A program made the translations under genes and the position numbers. The notes beneath the pieces were generated by a model. The model was not told the DNA's origin. It ran no database searches and saw only the letters and a program-made list of their open reading frames with translations. Below are positions 44,952 through 54,079 of a stretch of DNA of 64,000 bases, piece after piece (the first letter of the stretch is position 1; every line of letters starts with the position of its first letter). This DNA is from Peptoclostridium sp965368085 (lineage in GTDB: Bacteria > Bacillota > Clostridia > Peptostreptococcales > Peptostreptococcaceae): NCBI GenBank assembly GCA_965368085.1, contig CBDULP010000007.1:38749-102748 (forward strand). Reading direction: 5' to 3'.

Positions 44952-45668
44952 ATGAAATTTATAAGAATACTGTCACTGGCAGTCACAATTTCTGCCATTA
45001 TGGCCTTTTCAGCTTTTGCTCAAATCCCAAAAGGTTCTATTGTAATATACGATAAAGCTTATGACATCAACCTTTTATTCGACAGCAACTATGACGTTCA
45101 AATAAGCTCTGCTGCAAATGAGCACCCCCAAGACATATTCTACAACCTGACCGGCGAGTGGGTAGATATTTTTTCAGACAAAATCGTCCAGGACTTTGAT
45201 TCATGGCCCCAGATAGCACATACGGATTCAAATGAGTTCACTCGCATTTACAAGCCTCAAAATGGATATCAAATACAAAGCGACCTCAAGTGGACCCTCA
45301 GCAACGAAATCCTTATCGACGGGCCTGACGGCGACCCTGATTCAGAAAACTATATTCTCCTTAAATTCAACAAACCTCTTGCATACGGAAAATACACCGC
45401 CTCTTTAACCGACCTTAGCAGCGGCTTTGGACATTTCCTTTCAGTGGATGGAAATCTTGGAAAAAGTAACATAGCAGCCGTGGAGTGGCATCCAGAATCG
45501 CCAGACGAGCTTGTCCTTTACATATCTGGGGCCGCACATATTCCAAGCCCATCCAAAATAAGCTTTAAACTTAAAAGCGGTATCATAAAATCGCAAAATG
45601 GGTACACCCTTCCTCCAGAGTATCTGGATATAAGCAATACCGTATGGAACCCGCACTATGGGGAATAG
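44952..45668 (+). CDS. Secreted protein, unassigned
   Basis: The product is about 238 residues; ATG 44952 follows AAAGGTGG by 7 bases. The frame is open to 44883. The signal peptide ends AFA (about 23). The mature part is beta-rich (NLLFDSNYDVQISSAANE, NYILLKFNKPLAYGKYTASL). It may contain a distant version of the Ig-like module, but the W-x-V-x-F opening is not clear. No enzymatic motif is seen. It ends at a bidirectional terminator facing the DegV gene. Confidence 0.82.
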   Translation: MKFIRILSLAVTISAIMAFSAFAQIPKGSIVIYDKAYDINLLFDSNYDVQISSAANEHPQDIFYNLTGEWVDIFSDKIVQDFDSWPQIAHTDSNEFTRIYKPQNGYQIQSDLKWTLSNEILIDGPDGDPDSENYILLKFNKPLAYGKYTASLTDLSSGFGHFLSVDGNLGKSNIAAVEWHPESPDELVLYISGAAHIPSPSKISFKLKSGIIKSQNGYTLPPEYLDISNTVWNPHYGE

Positions 45669-45690
45669 CACTTGTCAATGTTGTTCAAAA

Positions 45691-45720
45691 AAAACCGGGT
45701 TATTTTCATAACCCGGTTTT
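45691..45720. terminator. Bidirectional intrinsic terminator
   Basis: AAAACCGGGTTAT (45691-45703) and ATAACCCGGTTTT (45708-45720), a 13-bp perfect stem between convergent genes. Confidence 0.9.
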
Positions 45721-45726
45721 TTAATA

Positions 45727-46635
45727 CTAATTTATTTTCGGAAGTATCCTGTGCAGTATTCCCTGGTTTTCCACATGTTTTTCCACAAAATACATCGACA
45801 CAGCTCCAAGACCCACATGTATTCCCACTGCTACTCCCATCTGCATTATATGGATATCCCCAGAAAAACCCGTTTCATCCACAATGAGCTTTTTGAGATT
45901 TTGGGCGTATTTCTCGTCGGAAGTGTAACCTATTATTATAAAGTCCGTTACACCCTCGTCGTTTCTTCTCTTGAATTCATTCAGACAGTGCCTTAGAACC
46001 TGCTTTCTGCCCCTCTCCTTCGCCACTATCGCACCTTTTCCGTTTTTCATGCTCATTATAGGCTTTATCCTCAGCATCTTGCCTATGAAAGCACTTGCAT
46101 TCGTAAGCCTTCCGCTTCTTATAAGGTGATCCAAATCGTCCACAGACAGAAAGTGCTTCACCCTTGTCTTGTACTTTTCATTGAACTCCGCAACCTCGTC
46201 AAATGAAGCCCCGGCCTCTTTCATCATTGCACTTTTGAGTACAAGCCATCCGCTTCCGTGGCTCATGCTCATGGAATCCACAACGTGAATCTTGACATTT
46301 GAGCCCGGGTTCTCCTCATAAAAATACTCTTTGGCTATCTCTGCCGACTGGTACGCCCCGCTGGTGCCGCTTGACATGCATATGCAAAGTATTTCGTGAA
46401 ATCCGCCGTTTACGGCCTCTCTTATAATTTCAATATACTCCGTAGGACTCGGCATGGCGGTTGAAATCCCTTCAACCTCCTCAATCATACCGTAAAGGGT
46501 GTCCGGCTGTATGTCCACCCTGTCCTTGTACTCTTTACCCTCTATGTTCACGGTGAGCGGCGCAATGCCAATACCGTATCTTTCAATCATTTCTGCAGAC
46601 AAATCGCATGTCGAATCGGCAATAATCTTTATCAT
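45727..46635 (-). CDS. DegV family fatty-acid-binding protein
   Basis: This is a 302-residue protein; ATG 46635 is six bases after GGAGG, with a TTG one codon before. It has the DegV fold: IKIIADSTCDLSAEMIERYG at the N-terminus, PLTVNIEGKEYKD, the SSGTSGAYQSAEIA loop (about 90-105) and SMSMSHGSGW (about 130). The C-terminal half carries HIMQMGVAVGIHVGLGAV. DegV/FakB proteins bind a fatty acid and present it to FakA for phosphorylation. No fakA is next to it. It is monocistronic. Confidence 0.93.
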   Translation of the reverse strand: MIKIIADSTCDLSAEMIERYGIGIAPLTVNIEGKEYKDRVDIQPDTLYGMIEEVEGISTAMPSPTEYIEIIREAVNGGFHEILCICMSSGTSGAYQSAEIAKEYFYEENPGSNVKIHVVDSMSMSHGSGWLVLKSAMMKEAGASFDEVAEFNEKYKTRVKHFLSVDDLDHLIRSGRLTNASAFIGKMLRIKPIMSMKNGKGAIVAKERGRKQVLRHCLNEFKRRNDEGVTDFIIIGYTSDEKYAQNLKKLIVDETGFSGDIHIMQMGVAVGIHVGLGAVSMYFVEKHVENQGILHRILPKIN

Positions 46636-46754
46636 CAATTTCCTCCATCATTCTATTCGCTTTACACAACTTTCGCCATTATATTATACCATAACTGATG
46701 GATTTAATATCGCCTCAACACTGCATAGATCAATGCATTACACCTTTCAGCATA

Positions 46755-47219
46755 TTAAGCTGCAGCAGCCTCGTCTTTTTTCTGCTCCAGATATACGCAC
46801 ATGGACTTGAATTCATGAAGCCATTTTATCCTGGCAAGATCCCTAAGGTCTATTACTATCCCCGTGGCCTTTTGCCTTATGGCCTCCATGTCGTAAAGCT
46901 CGCACTCAACAAAGCCGCCCTGATCCCATATGTACTTGCACGGCTCATAGTCTTCCCAGTTGTTTTCAAAATACTTTACCTTCGCAAAGCACAGCCTGTG
47001 TATATGGAATATCATCCCTATAACAGTGGATTTTCTTGCAAGCTTGTGAGAAAAATATTCCTGCGTAGGGTATTTTTCCTGAATCTTCTCCCAGTAAAGC
47101 CTTCCGTTGGAAGTAAGGCCGTATTTGCCAAGCACTTTACATTTTTCCTCACTCAAATCATCCCTAAGGCGAATTTCCCTTGTTTTGTCATCGCAGCTTC
47201 TTAAAAAATCCCAATCCAA
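46755..47219 (-). CDS. Unknown small cytoplasmic protein
   Basis: I set the start at a TTG (47219), 6 bases after GGAGGTG. The frame is open to an ATG at 47258, but those upstream ATGs lack a good ribosome binding site. The product is about 154 residues. It is a charged soluble protein with aromatic-rich motifs (YFENNWEDYEPCKYIWDQGG, ARIKWLHEFKSMCVYLE), two Cys near the N-terminus and one near the C-terminus, and no signal peptide. I do not recognise the family. It stands alone between DegV and the rhodanese lipoprotein. Confidence 0.65.
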   Translation of the reverse strand: MDWDFLRSCDDKTREIRLRDDLSEEKCKVLGKYGLTSNGRLYWEKIQEKYPTQEYFSHKLARKSTVIGMIFHIHRLCFAKVKYFENNWEDYEPCKYIWDQGGFVECELYDMEAIRQKATGIVIDLRDLARIKWLHEFKSMCVYLEQKKDEAAAA

Positions 47220-47351
47220 AGCAAGCACCTCCATATGCTGATTTTTCAAACTATTCATATTAATATTATATAATCAGTTCTGCTATTTACTCAAATTGTA
47301 AAATCTCATTAAACAGATATGCTCTATAAGAAAGCCTAATAACAACAAAAC

Positions 47352-47378
47352 GCCCTGCAGATATTCTACCTGCAGGGC
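47352..47378. terminator. Intrinsic terminator of the rhodanese gene
   Basis: GCCCTGCAG (47352-47360) and CTGCAGGGC (47370-47378), a 9-bp perfect stem. T-rich tracts lie on both sides. Confidence 0.8.
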
Positions 47379-47434
47379 ATTTTTATAAATCAATTTCACA
47401 TGTGTGTAATTGAACTTGGAACGTATTTACAATA

Positions 47435-47917
47435 TTATTTTTCTAGAAGCTCATCATAAGGCCATCCGCCTTGGCCGTTTTCAAGTATGAAAAGTCTTTC
47501 AGCCTTTATGCCTTTTTCTTCAAGACGTTGAACAGTTCTTTGAGCTCCGCCTTTTCCTCCTGGGCACACTACTATTATAGGCCTGTCTCCCTCAATCTGT
47601 GAAATCACTGCGTCAACCTTAGCCTTTTCTTCATCAGTTTTAACTGGATAAGCCTTTGTTGATATAGCACCTTTTATGTGGTGAGCGTTCCACTCTTCTT
47701 CAACCTGTATGTCCACAAGTATTATGTCGTCTTTGTTTTCAATCGCTGATTTAACCTGATCAGCTGTATAGTAATTATATGATCTCTCCTGCTCCTGCTT
47801 TGACTGTTCTCCAGATGCCGATGCCGCCGCTGATTCTTCCGTAGTCTTTGATCCGCATCCCACTGCAGATACTGCAAGCATAAGCATAAGTATCCCCACT
47901 AAAAATCTCTTTTTCAT
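47435..47917 (-). CDS. Rhodanese-like lipoprotein
   Basis: This is a 160-residue protein. The signal peptide ends in a lipobox, AVGC (about residue 21), followed by a Ser/Ala/Glu/Gln-rich linker. The rhodanese domain covers about 55-158: DIILVDIQVEEEWNAHHIKG at its start and the active-site loop VCPGGKGGAQRT with the nucleophilic Cys. The loop is longer and more glycine-rich than the usual CxxGxR, so substrate preference may differ. It would act outside the cell, anchored by lipid, in sulfur transfer or sulfide handling. Monocistronic; GGGGGAG before the start. Confidence 0.9.
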   Translation of the reverse strand: MKKRFLVGILMLMLAVSAVGCGSKTTEESAAASASGEQSKQEQERSYNYYTADQVKSAIENKDDIILVDIQVEEEWNAHHIKGAISTKAYPVKTDEEKAKVDAVISQIEGDRPIIVVCPGGKGGAQRTVQRLEEKGIKAERLFILENGQGGWPYDELLEK

Positions 47918-48363
47918 TTTATTCTCCCCCTGTTTATATTTATATATTAGTACATGTAAATATTAACATATTGTTGTAAGTGTGTATAATAGATAGTTTC
48001 TATAGCTTCCTTTATTCTTATTTTATTATTTTATCCAAAGTTGCAATATGTCCACATGGAAGATGCTAAAAAAACAACTCGAATTTATTTTGCTGTATTT
48101 TCATTTCCATACAGCAATTTCAATAAAATTGAAATCCAAGCAATATGGTTATGCCCAAATTCGTCTATATTGCATACCGTTGATTTTAGTGCAATATAAA
48201 ACAACTCCCCGCAGGCATTTGCCTGCGGGGTATCTCTGGTCCACTTCGCAGGAAAACTTTCAGGATCTAATCGCCCCCCTGATCTTCCATCGCTTTCCGA
48301 TCCTCGTCTTTCAATATCAATGATCTTGGAAGCGCACTCTGCTTTTCTATGTATACCTTCTCC
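47918..48363. other. Intergenic region with clustered hairpins, left of the IS21 element
   Basis: No supportable gene. It contains four consecutive inverted repeats at 48091-48230 (see ncRNA entry). A minus-strand open frame around 48085-48489 spans the hairpins and the IS end and is probably not a gene. Confidence 0.5.
48091..48230. ncRNA. Cluster of four inverted repeats, candidate structured RNA
   Basis: Within 140 bases there are four non-overlapping stems: TGCTGTAT/ATACAGCA (48091-48098/48109-48116), AATTTCAAT/ATTGAAAT (48117-48136), TATATTGCA/TGCAATATA (48166-48174/48190-48198), and CCCCGCAGGC/GCCTGCGGGG (48207-48216/48221-48230). No known RNA family is recognised. It may be a structured RNA, or a degenerate repeat element beside the IS. 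Confidence 0.4.
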
Positions 48364-48463
48364 TGTCATAAACGATGATAAACTACAGATAATCTCCGAT
48401 TGAAAATTTCCGATAAAAAACGGTATACTCACTTTAATACTGAGTCTGAAGGAGTGAGGTTCC

Positions 48464-49711
48464 GTGATAAAAATGGAGGAAATTTTCATGATAAGAGATA
48501 TGAAAAACCACGGCTTGTATATTAAAGATATTGCTCAGATAATGGGCAAGAGTTCTAAAACCATAAGCACATGGCTCAATCAAAACAAGGCTCCTGAGTA
48601 CAAGAGAACAAAAGAGAAAGAATCTAAGTTAGAACCGTACAAAAGCTATATCATGCAAAGGATGAATGAAGGATGTTTTAATGCAGTTGTCATATACGAA
48701 GAAATACAGAGTCAAGGATACACGGGTAAAATGACAATATTAAGAGATTTTATGAAGCCTTTGAGAAAAAATAGAATAGCAAAAGCAAGTTCACGTTTTG
48801 AAACTGCACCAGGAAAACAGGCTCAGGTTGACTGGGGAGAATTTAAGTTTGAGTATGAGGGAAAAGAGAAAAAAATTCACGCTTTTGTAATGGTTCTTGG
48901 TTATTCGAGAAAAATCTATGTTGAGTTTACAGAAGATGAGAAAATCAGCACTCTTATAGGATGCCATGAAAGAGCCTTTGAATATTTCGCAGGTGTATGT
49001 GAGAATATTCTTTATGACAACATGAAGACGGTTGTCAGCCATAGCAATAAAGCTGGCGAAGCCAAATGGAATAAAACTTTCTTAGCTTTCGCTAATCACC
49101 ACGGCTTTACGCCGGTCAGATGCAGACCCTATTCACCAAGAACAAAAGGAAAAGTTGAAAACGGGGTCAAGTATGTACGAAATAACTTTTGGCCCAGAGT
49201 GAGAGAATTCTCAGGTATCAGTAATCTAAACGAAAGGGCTATTAGCTGGGCGGATCAGACGGCAAATAAAAGAGTTCACGGAACACTGCACGAAGTGCCC
49301 GATAAGAGATTTGAACTCGAAAAGCTGAAGCCTTTTAATGAGATTTCTTTCGAAAGCAGCTATGCTGAAGAAAGAAAAGTATCAAATGACTCGTTTGTAT
49401 CCTACAAAACTGTAAGATACTCAGTTCCATATAAATACGTTGGAAGTTATGTAAGTGTAAAAGACTTGAAAAATGGGAAAGTCGAAATTTATTCAAGTGA
49501 TAATAATCTGATTGCAAAGCATGAAAAATCATTTGAAAAGTATGGACTGGTAAAAGATAAAAAGCACTTTGAAGGTATTATGTCTGGAAATCATGAAAAG
49601 GTTGCTCCCACAGCTCCTAAATTGATTCCAAAACAAATCCACAAAGTGCACGAAAGACCACTTAGTATTTATGATGAACTTCTTGATGAAGGGGTGATGA
49701 GCAAATGCTAA
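48464..49711 (+). CDS. istA: IS21-family transposase IstA
   Basis: This is a 415-residue DDE transposase. The N-terminal HTH covers about 10-45 (YIKDIAQIMGKSSKTISTWL). The catalytic rve-like domain has Asp in QVDWGEFKF (about 126), Asp in ILYDNMKTV, and Glu in KGKVENGVKYV. A C-terminal Mu-type beta-barrel region follows (YSVPYKYVGSYVSV). It starts with GTG at 48464; an alternative ATG lies 8 codons on. The last 7 bases overlap istB, as usual for IS21. It is intact. Confidence 0.94.
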   Translation: MIKMEEIFMIRDMKNHGLYIKDIAQIMGKSSKTISTWLNQNKAPEYKRTKEKESKLEPYKSYIMQRMNEGCFNAVVIYEEIQSQGYTGKMTILRDFMKPLRKNRIAKASSRFETAPGKQAQVDWGEFKFEYEGKEKKIHAFVMVLGYSRKIYVEFTEDEKISTLIGCHERAFEYFAGVCENILYDNMKTVVSHSNKAGEAKWNKTFLAFANHHGFTPVRCRPYSPRTKGKVENGVKYVRNNFWPRVREFSGISNLNERAISWADQTANKRVHGTLHEVPDKRFELEKLKPFNEISFESSYAEERKVSNDSFVSYKTVRYSVPYKYVGSYVSVKDLKNGKVEIYSSDNNLIAKHEKSFEKYGLVKDKKHFEGIMSGNHEKVAPTAPKLIPKQIHKVHERPLSIYDELLDEGVMSKC

Positions 49712-50478
49712 ACGAAAGACTATTAGCTGCATTTGAAGAATTGAAATTCATGTCCATTCCTCAAATATACGATCATCACGCAGAAGAAGCATCTGAAAAT
49801 AGTATATCGTATCTTGAATTTTTAGACAAGCTCCTGTGGGCTGAAATCGAAGCAAAAAAGCAACGTGCTATAAAAACAAACATAAAACTTGCAAAATTGC
49901 CATATTTAAAAACGATTGATGAATTTGACTTTGAATTCCAACCAAGCGCGGATGAGCGCAGGATAAAAGAACTTTTGACCCTGCAATTTGTAAAGCGCAG
50001 TGAAAATATAATACTTTTAGGCCCTCCGGGCGTTGGAAAAACACATTTAGCAGTTGGACTAGCGCTTGCAGCTATTAAAAATCGCCACACGGCATATTTT
50101 ATCAGTGCTCATGAGCTGATAAAAATGATCAGCGAAAGCATTCAATCTGGGAAAATTCACAGGAAGATCAAAACGCTTCAAAAACCAGATATCCTTGTAA
50201 TAGATGAACTGGGATACAATGAGATGCATGGTGAGATAGCCCACTACTTCTTTCAGATCGTCTCGGAGCGCTATGAAAAGGGTTCTTTGATAATAACATC
50301 CAACAAGTCATATGGCTATTGGGGAGACATTTTTGGAGACAATGTAGTTGCGACAGCAATTTTAGACAGATTGCTCCACCACTCAACAACTATAAATATC
50401 AAAGGTGAAAGCTATAGAATCAAAGAAAAGAAGAAAGCTGGATTTTTCAACTCAAGTAGAATGAGTAAAGAAGAATAA
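49705..50478 (+). CDS. istB: IS21-family helper ATPase IstB
   Basis: This is a 257-residue AAA+ ATPase that works with IstA. Walker A is GPPGVGKTHLAVGL (about 104), Walker B is ILVIDELGYNEM (about 165), and the sensor region SLIITSNKSYGYWG follows. The C-terminal HSTTINIKGESYRIKEKK is characteristic of IstB. The start overlaps istA. It is intact. Confidence 0.95.
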   Translation: MLNERLLAAFEELKFMSIPQIYDHHAEEASENSISYLEFLDKLLWAEIEAKKQRAIKTNIKLAKLPYLKTIDEFDFEFQPSADERRIKELLTLQFVKRSENIILLGPPGVGKTHLAVGLALAAIKNRHTAYFISAHELIKMISESIQSGKIHRKIKTLQKPDILVIDELGYNEMHGEIAHYFFQIVSERYEKGSLIITSNKSYGYWGDIFGDNVVATAILDRLLHHSTTINIKGESYRIKEKKKAGFFNSSRMSKEE

Positions 50479-50636
50479 CAGTATGTGACATTTATGCCGC
50501 GAAAGCCTGTTTATAATGAGAATCAGACCTGTTAGGCTAAAAGATGCATCAACAGGATACTTGGATGTCTCTGATGCTGAAAACAGATCTGTAGAGCCTC
50601 ATTGTAAACAGGATCGTGGAATAAAATCGACTGAGT

Positions 50637-51479
50637 TTACGCATAGTTTTCGGTTAAAAACGGTAATTTTCGAACGGAGATTTTCGGAAAAATAGAAACG
50701 CTATTGACAGATTCAAAGCTGTTTCCTTTTATGAACTGCTCTTCTATGTATTGATAGGGTTTTTCTATTTTTCCTTTTGTTCTCGCCCGATAGGGCTGAC
50801 ATGCGTTTAATTCGGTTCCTACATGCATAGCCAACCTTAAAGCATTTACATTGAAAACAGGTTCCTTCCCAGTCTCATTCCTCAAAACCAATGCTTTAGG
50901 GTTATCTATCAAAAGTTCTTTCGTTACACCCCCGAGGTCTTCAAATAATTCTTGTATTGCTTCATAAATCGCTTCCGCGTCAGATTTCAATGAAAACACT
51001 ATGGCTTTTTTTCTGCATGCTGCTAAAATCATGGTAAAACAATAGACTTCTTTTAATTTACCGGCAATTTCTACTTTATATGGAGACCAGTCAAACTGAG
51101 CTTGATCTCCTAACGGAGTTTCGATTCTCACAGTTGCTTTTTTCGGTATCTTGTTCTTATTTTCTTTTAAGCTTTTCAGATATCTATACACTGGACTTAT
51201 GCTGTGTTCATATCCTATTTTCTTAAGCTCTCTGAATATGCGTGTACCATTGAAATCGTATTTAGGATTTAAATACCAGTCTTTTATAAAGTCTTTGTAT
51301 GGATCTATTTTTGTAGCATAATATTCTCTCGAATATTTGGGTTCTTCATCAAGCCGTAGTAGCCTTTTTACTGTATTGCGTGATATTCCAAAGTCTCTTG
51401 CGATTTTATTTATTGGAGTTCCTTGCTTATATAACCTATGGACCGCTATCCAATCATGCACATCCTTCACCTCTAACAT
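50637..51479 (-). pseudogene. istA: Truncated IS21-family transposase IstA
   Basis: 280 codons with a normal IstA N-terminus (HTH about 15-40, NKIARDFGISRNTVKRLL; catalytic Asp in AQFDWSPYKVE, Asp in LLIDNPKAL, Glu in KGKIEKPYQY). Homology stops at FES (50710), where the inverted repeat of the neighbouring IS begins. The last about 25 residues are read from IS end sequence. The C-terminal domain and its istB are missing. Confidence 0.85.
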
Positions 51480-51590
51480 CTCCTCACATGTTAATATTTA
51501 CTTTTTTCCCATGTGAAAAGAATATATTATTATTTGTAAGGGGTCAATTTTCAGCGTTAATCAGGGGTCAGTTTTAAGTATAAATCAACA
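50710..51590 (-). mobile_element. Remnant of a second IS21-family element
   Basis: Its istA-proximal end is at 51590 (minus strand begins TGTTGATTTATAC). It carries two internal copies of the end repeat, containing ACTGACCCCTGATTAACG and ATTGACCCCTTAC (51533-51571). The other end is cut by the intact IS21 element at 50709/50710. The missing half is not present on the left flank, so there has been deletion or rearrangement. Confidence 0.8.
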
Positions 51591-51734
51591 CTGTAATTTA
51601 CTGAAATAGCTGTGGAATGTGCTAGAAGAACTCAGCCCCACCTGTCTGCCTATTTCCCTTACCGTAGGGCTGTACTTGTTTTGTTTGATGAAATCATATA
51701 TAGTCTTAAGCATCTCTAATTCTTTCTCTGTCAT
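51585..51734 (-). pseudogene. 5' fragment of a lexA-like gene cut by the IS21 remnant
   Basis: From an ATG with AAGGAGGG six bases upstream, 49 codons encode a LexA-type DNA-binding domain: LEMLKTIYDFIKQNKYSPTV, then REIGRQVGLSSSSTFHSYFS. This matches the LexA N-terminus, with the recognition helix. The frame runs into the IS end, where TGA terminates it. The peptidase domain is absent. Confidence 0.8.
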
Positions 51735-51762
51735 ATTCCACCCTCCTTAAGATAAAGTGTGT

Positions 51763-51888
51763 CTATCTACATTTTATTATAAGTAAACATAAGTTCGACG
51801 TAAAGTGGCAAAGTATTGCTTCAAGCTCATTGTTGAAGCTCTTCTCAAGAAATCCCTCAATATCCAGTTTCAGATTCACGTTTACCAT
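51763..51888 (-). CDS. Small hypothetical peptide (41 residues)
   Basis: ATG at 51888 with a GGAGATGGTGAC ribosome binding site, encoding MVNVNLKLDIEGFLEKSF and a Cys-containing tail. It lies directly upstream of the lexA-like fragment. The good ribosome binding site is the main support. It may be a remnant of a longer gene. Low confidence. Confidence 0.3.
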   Translation of the reverse strand: MVNVNLKLDIEGFLEKSFNNELEAILCHFTSNLCLLIIKCR

Positions 51889-51983
51889 GTCACCATCTCC
51901 TTGTTATTTGTATTTTGTGCATCGTATACCATCAAGGTTATGATATATATTTGAAGATGGTTTAATTACAGTTTAATAAAAAA

Positions 51984-52015
51984 ATACCCCACAAGTATTT
52001 CTACCTGTGGGGTAT
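51984..52015 (-). terminator. Intrinsic terminator of the truncated S-layer gene
   Basis: ATACCCCACA (51984-51993) and TGTGGGGTAT (52006-52015), a 10-bp stem followed in the minus direction by TTTTTTTATT. Confidence 0.85.
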
Positions 52016-52084
52016 CTGTTGGTCCGTCACTAATCACGATTGTTTAACAACTTCGCATCTTCGTGTTTGGTTCGCTTTACTTAA

Positions 52085-54079
52085 TTATTTTACAGTAATT
52101 GTAGTTGCATCTTTAATTACATTGGCATCTGCATCTGCTCCTGTAGCAAGTGCATCAGTAGTTATAGTTATAGTTGTTATTGTAGCATCTTTTCCGCCAA
52201 CAACTGCAGTAGCATAGCTTGTTTCTCCTATGTTAGCAAATGTTCCTGTTTGAAGAAGTATATCATCTGCTGCTACATAAGATCCATCCGCGTTTGCGTC
52301 AACAAATACTATTTCGTCTCCGTTTGAAGGAGTTGCATCTACATCTTTGAAAGTCGCAACAAAGCTTGGTATTATATACTTGCCAGCTTCTGCTCCTGTT
52401 CCTGCAACAATTGCTGTCACTTGTGAATCATCAACCACTTTTCCGTTTAATCTTACAGTGTAATCTGCCGCAACAGTCGCTGTTGTTAACTCTTCACTGA
52501 ATCCTAATGTTATTGATCCATCAGCATTAAGCACAGCTGAAGTCAATACTGGCTTAGTATTATCAGTTACTGAAACAGTTCCTGAATAGCTGTTCACAGT
52601 TTCTCCAGTTGTAGATTGTACGTTTGCAACTGTGAATAGTGCAGCTGCATCAGTCTTTTCAACTCCATCTGCCGGAAGAGTTATTGTAGCATCCGTTTGA
52701 GCTACATTAAGAGTTATAGTTGTTCCAGCTGGAAGTGGCTTTCCTGCCAAGCTGTAGTTGTTTAGGTCTGTAGCCGAGTTAGCAACAGCGCCTCCCTTAA
52801 CAGCCTTAGGATATACTACTGTAATTACGTTTGCTACCGCATTAGCTGAAGTTACATCGAAAGTTCCTGTAGCTGTTCCAAAATTCACATCATAGCTGAA
52901 TGCAGCTGACGTATTTGCAGTTTCCGCTCTGTCTGAAACTAAATCCACAGGGAATGCAAAATTATATGTTCCTGAAACTTTTGCAGGAGTTGTAAATGAA
53001 TAAGTTATTTTCTTATCTCCTACTGTTATAGCGTCTGCTGTTATTCCTCCAAGAAGAGTTACTATTACCCCGTTTGAATCTACTATAACTGGCTCAGCCG
53101 GGTTAGCATTTGCCGCTAGTTCTTCAGTGAAGCTAACTTCTAGGTCAGTCACTAGTCCAGCAGAATCTTTAATTATTTTATATCCAGTAGCCACTGGTGC
53201 AACTGCATCTTTAGTTAAAGTAATTTGCGGAGTTGATGTAGCTATCGCATTTCCTAAAGAATCTTTAACCGTGTTTGGTATAACAACAGTTAGAGTTCTT
53301 GAATCTTTATTTGTATATAGAGTATCATTTATATCTATAGTGAATTGCTTGTTGTCTGTATCAGCAACAACAGTTGCAACACCATGGTTAACCGGCGCAA
53401 AAGCTTCATCTTTAACAGCCGAGTTAGCTGCAAGTGCTGTTGTTACGCTAGTTGCATCCATAGACTTGTTGAAAGTAAGAAGTATTTGCCTGTCTGTCTT
53501 AGCAGATAATGCTACTGTAGGAGCAACTACATCTGTCTCTATATTGAAAGCTTTAGTAGTTAAAACAGTTACATTAGATGTTGTAGCCTTGTCAGTCAGA
53601 TTTATTAGTTCTAAAGTATGAGACTTAGTCGCATCTAAAGAAACACCTGATATAGTGGCAGTATCTGTTGCTCCAAAGTTCACAGCAACGTATGTTCCAT
53701 CTATCTTTGCCAATGCACTTTGGATAGGCTCTGTAACTTTAACAGTTACGCTTGTAGCAACAGCTGTGTTAGTTTTTGACTCAACAGATACTATTTCAGG
53801 CTTAACCTCGTCTACATATGTGAATACCTCAGTATGTTTTGCAGTTGTCACAGTTAGATCAGCCTTTGTTTTAACGGCTTCTACTATTAATACAGCATCA
53901 GTTACCTCTACATGTGCTGCAGCTCCAAAAGTCAATTTAACAGTTTTTTCATCTGCTTGTAACTCAACCGCAGTAGGGTTATTTCCTCCGATAGCATATT
54001 GTGTTAGAGTTTCAGCATCTGTCTCATCTACTTCGACATTAAACTTAACTTCTACTTGTGTAGCGTTAATAGCACAATC
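52085..54079 (-). pseudogene. 5'-truncated S-layer-like surface protein gene
   Basis: The open frame runs 664 codons from just after a TAG (54082-54080) to the stop at 52085. There is no ATG/GTG start and no signal peptide at its beginning. Homology-like sequence begins abruptly at INATQVEVKFNVEVDETD. The nearest usable start is a TTG at 53935, internal to the domain. The product is a chain of Ig-like/SbsA-type repeats (KPEIVSVESKTNTAVATSV, RQILLTFNKSMDATSVT, VAPVATGYKIIKDSAG, GSITLGFSEELTTATV). These look like S-layer proteins. The 5' part is missing at the edge of the mobile element. It could be a silent cassette or a pseudogene. Confidence 0.75.

Larger units (their letters stand above)
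48364..50709 (+). mobile_element. Intact IS21-family insertion sequence (istA-istB)
   Basis: Boundaries rest on imperfect terminal inverted repeats. The left end, TGTCATAAACGATG (48364), and the right end read outward, TGTCAATAGCGT (50709), both reach AATCTCCG 27 bases in. Inner blocks then match (AATCTCCGATTGAAAATTT against AATCTCCGTTCGAAAATTA). Both istA and istB are intact. No target duplication is evident: the left flank ends ttctcc and the right flank begins gattca. Confidence 0.85.

Noticed and set aside
48085..48489. Minus-strand frame of 134 codons spanning the hairpin cluster and the left IS end
   Set aside because: It crosses the inverted-repeat end of the IS, and the stem-loop cluster would be translated as protein. 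It has no clear ribosome binding site and no family match.
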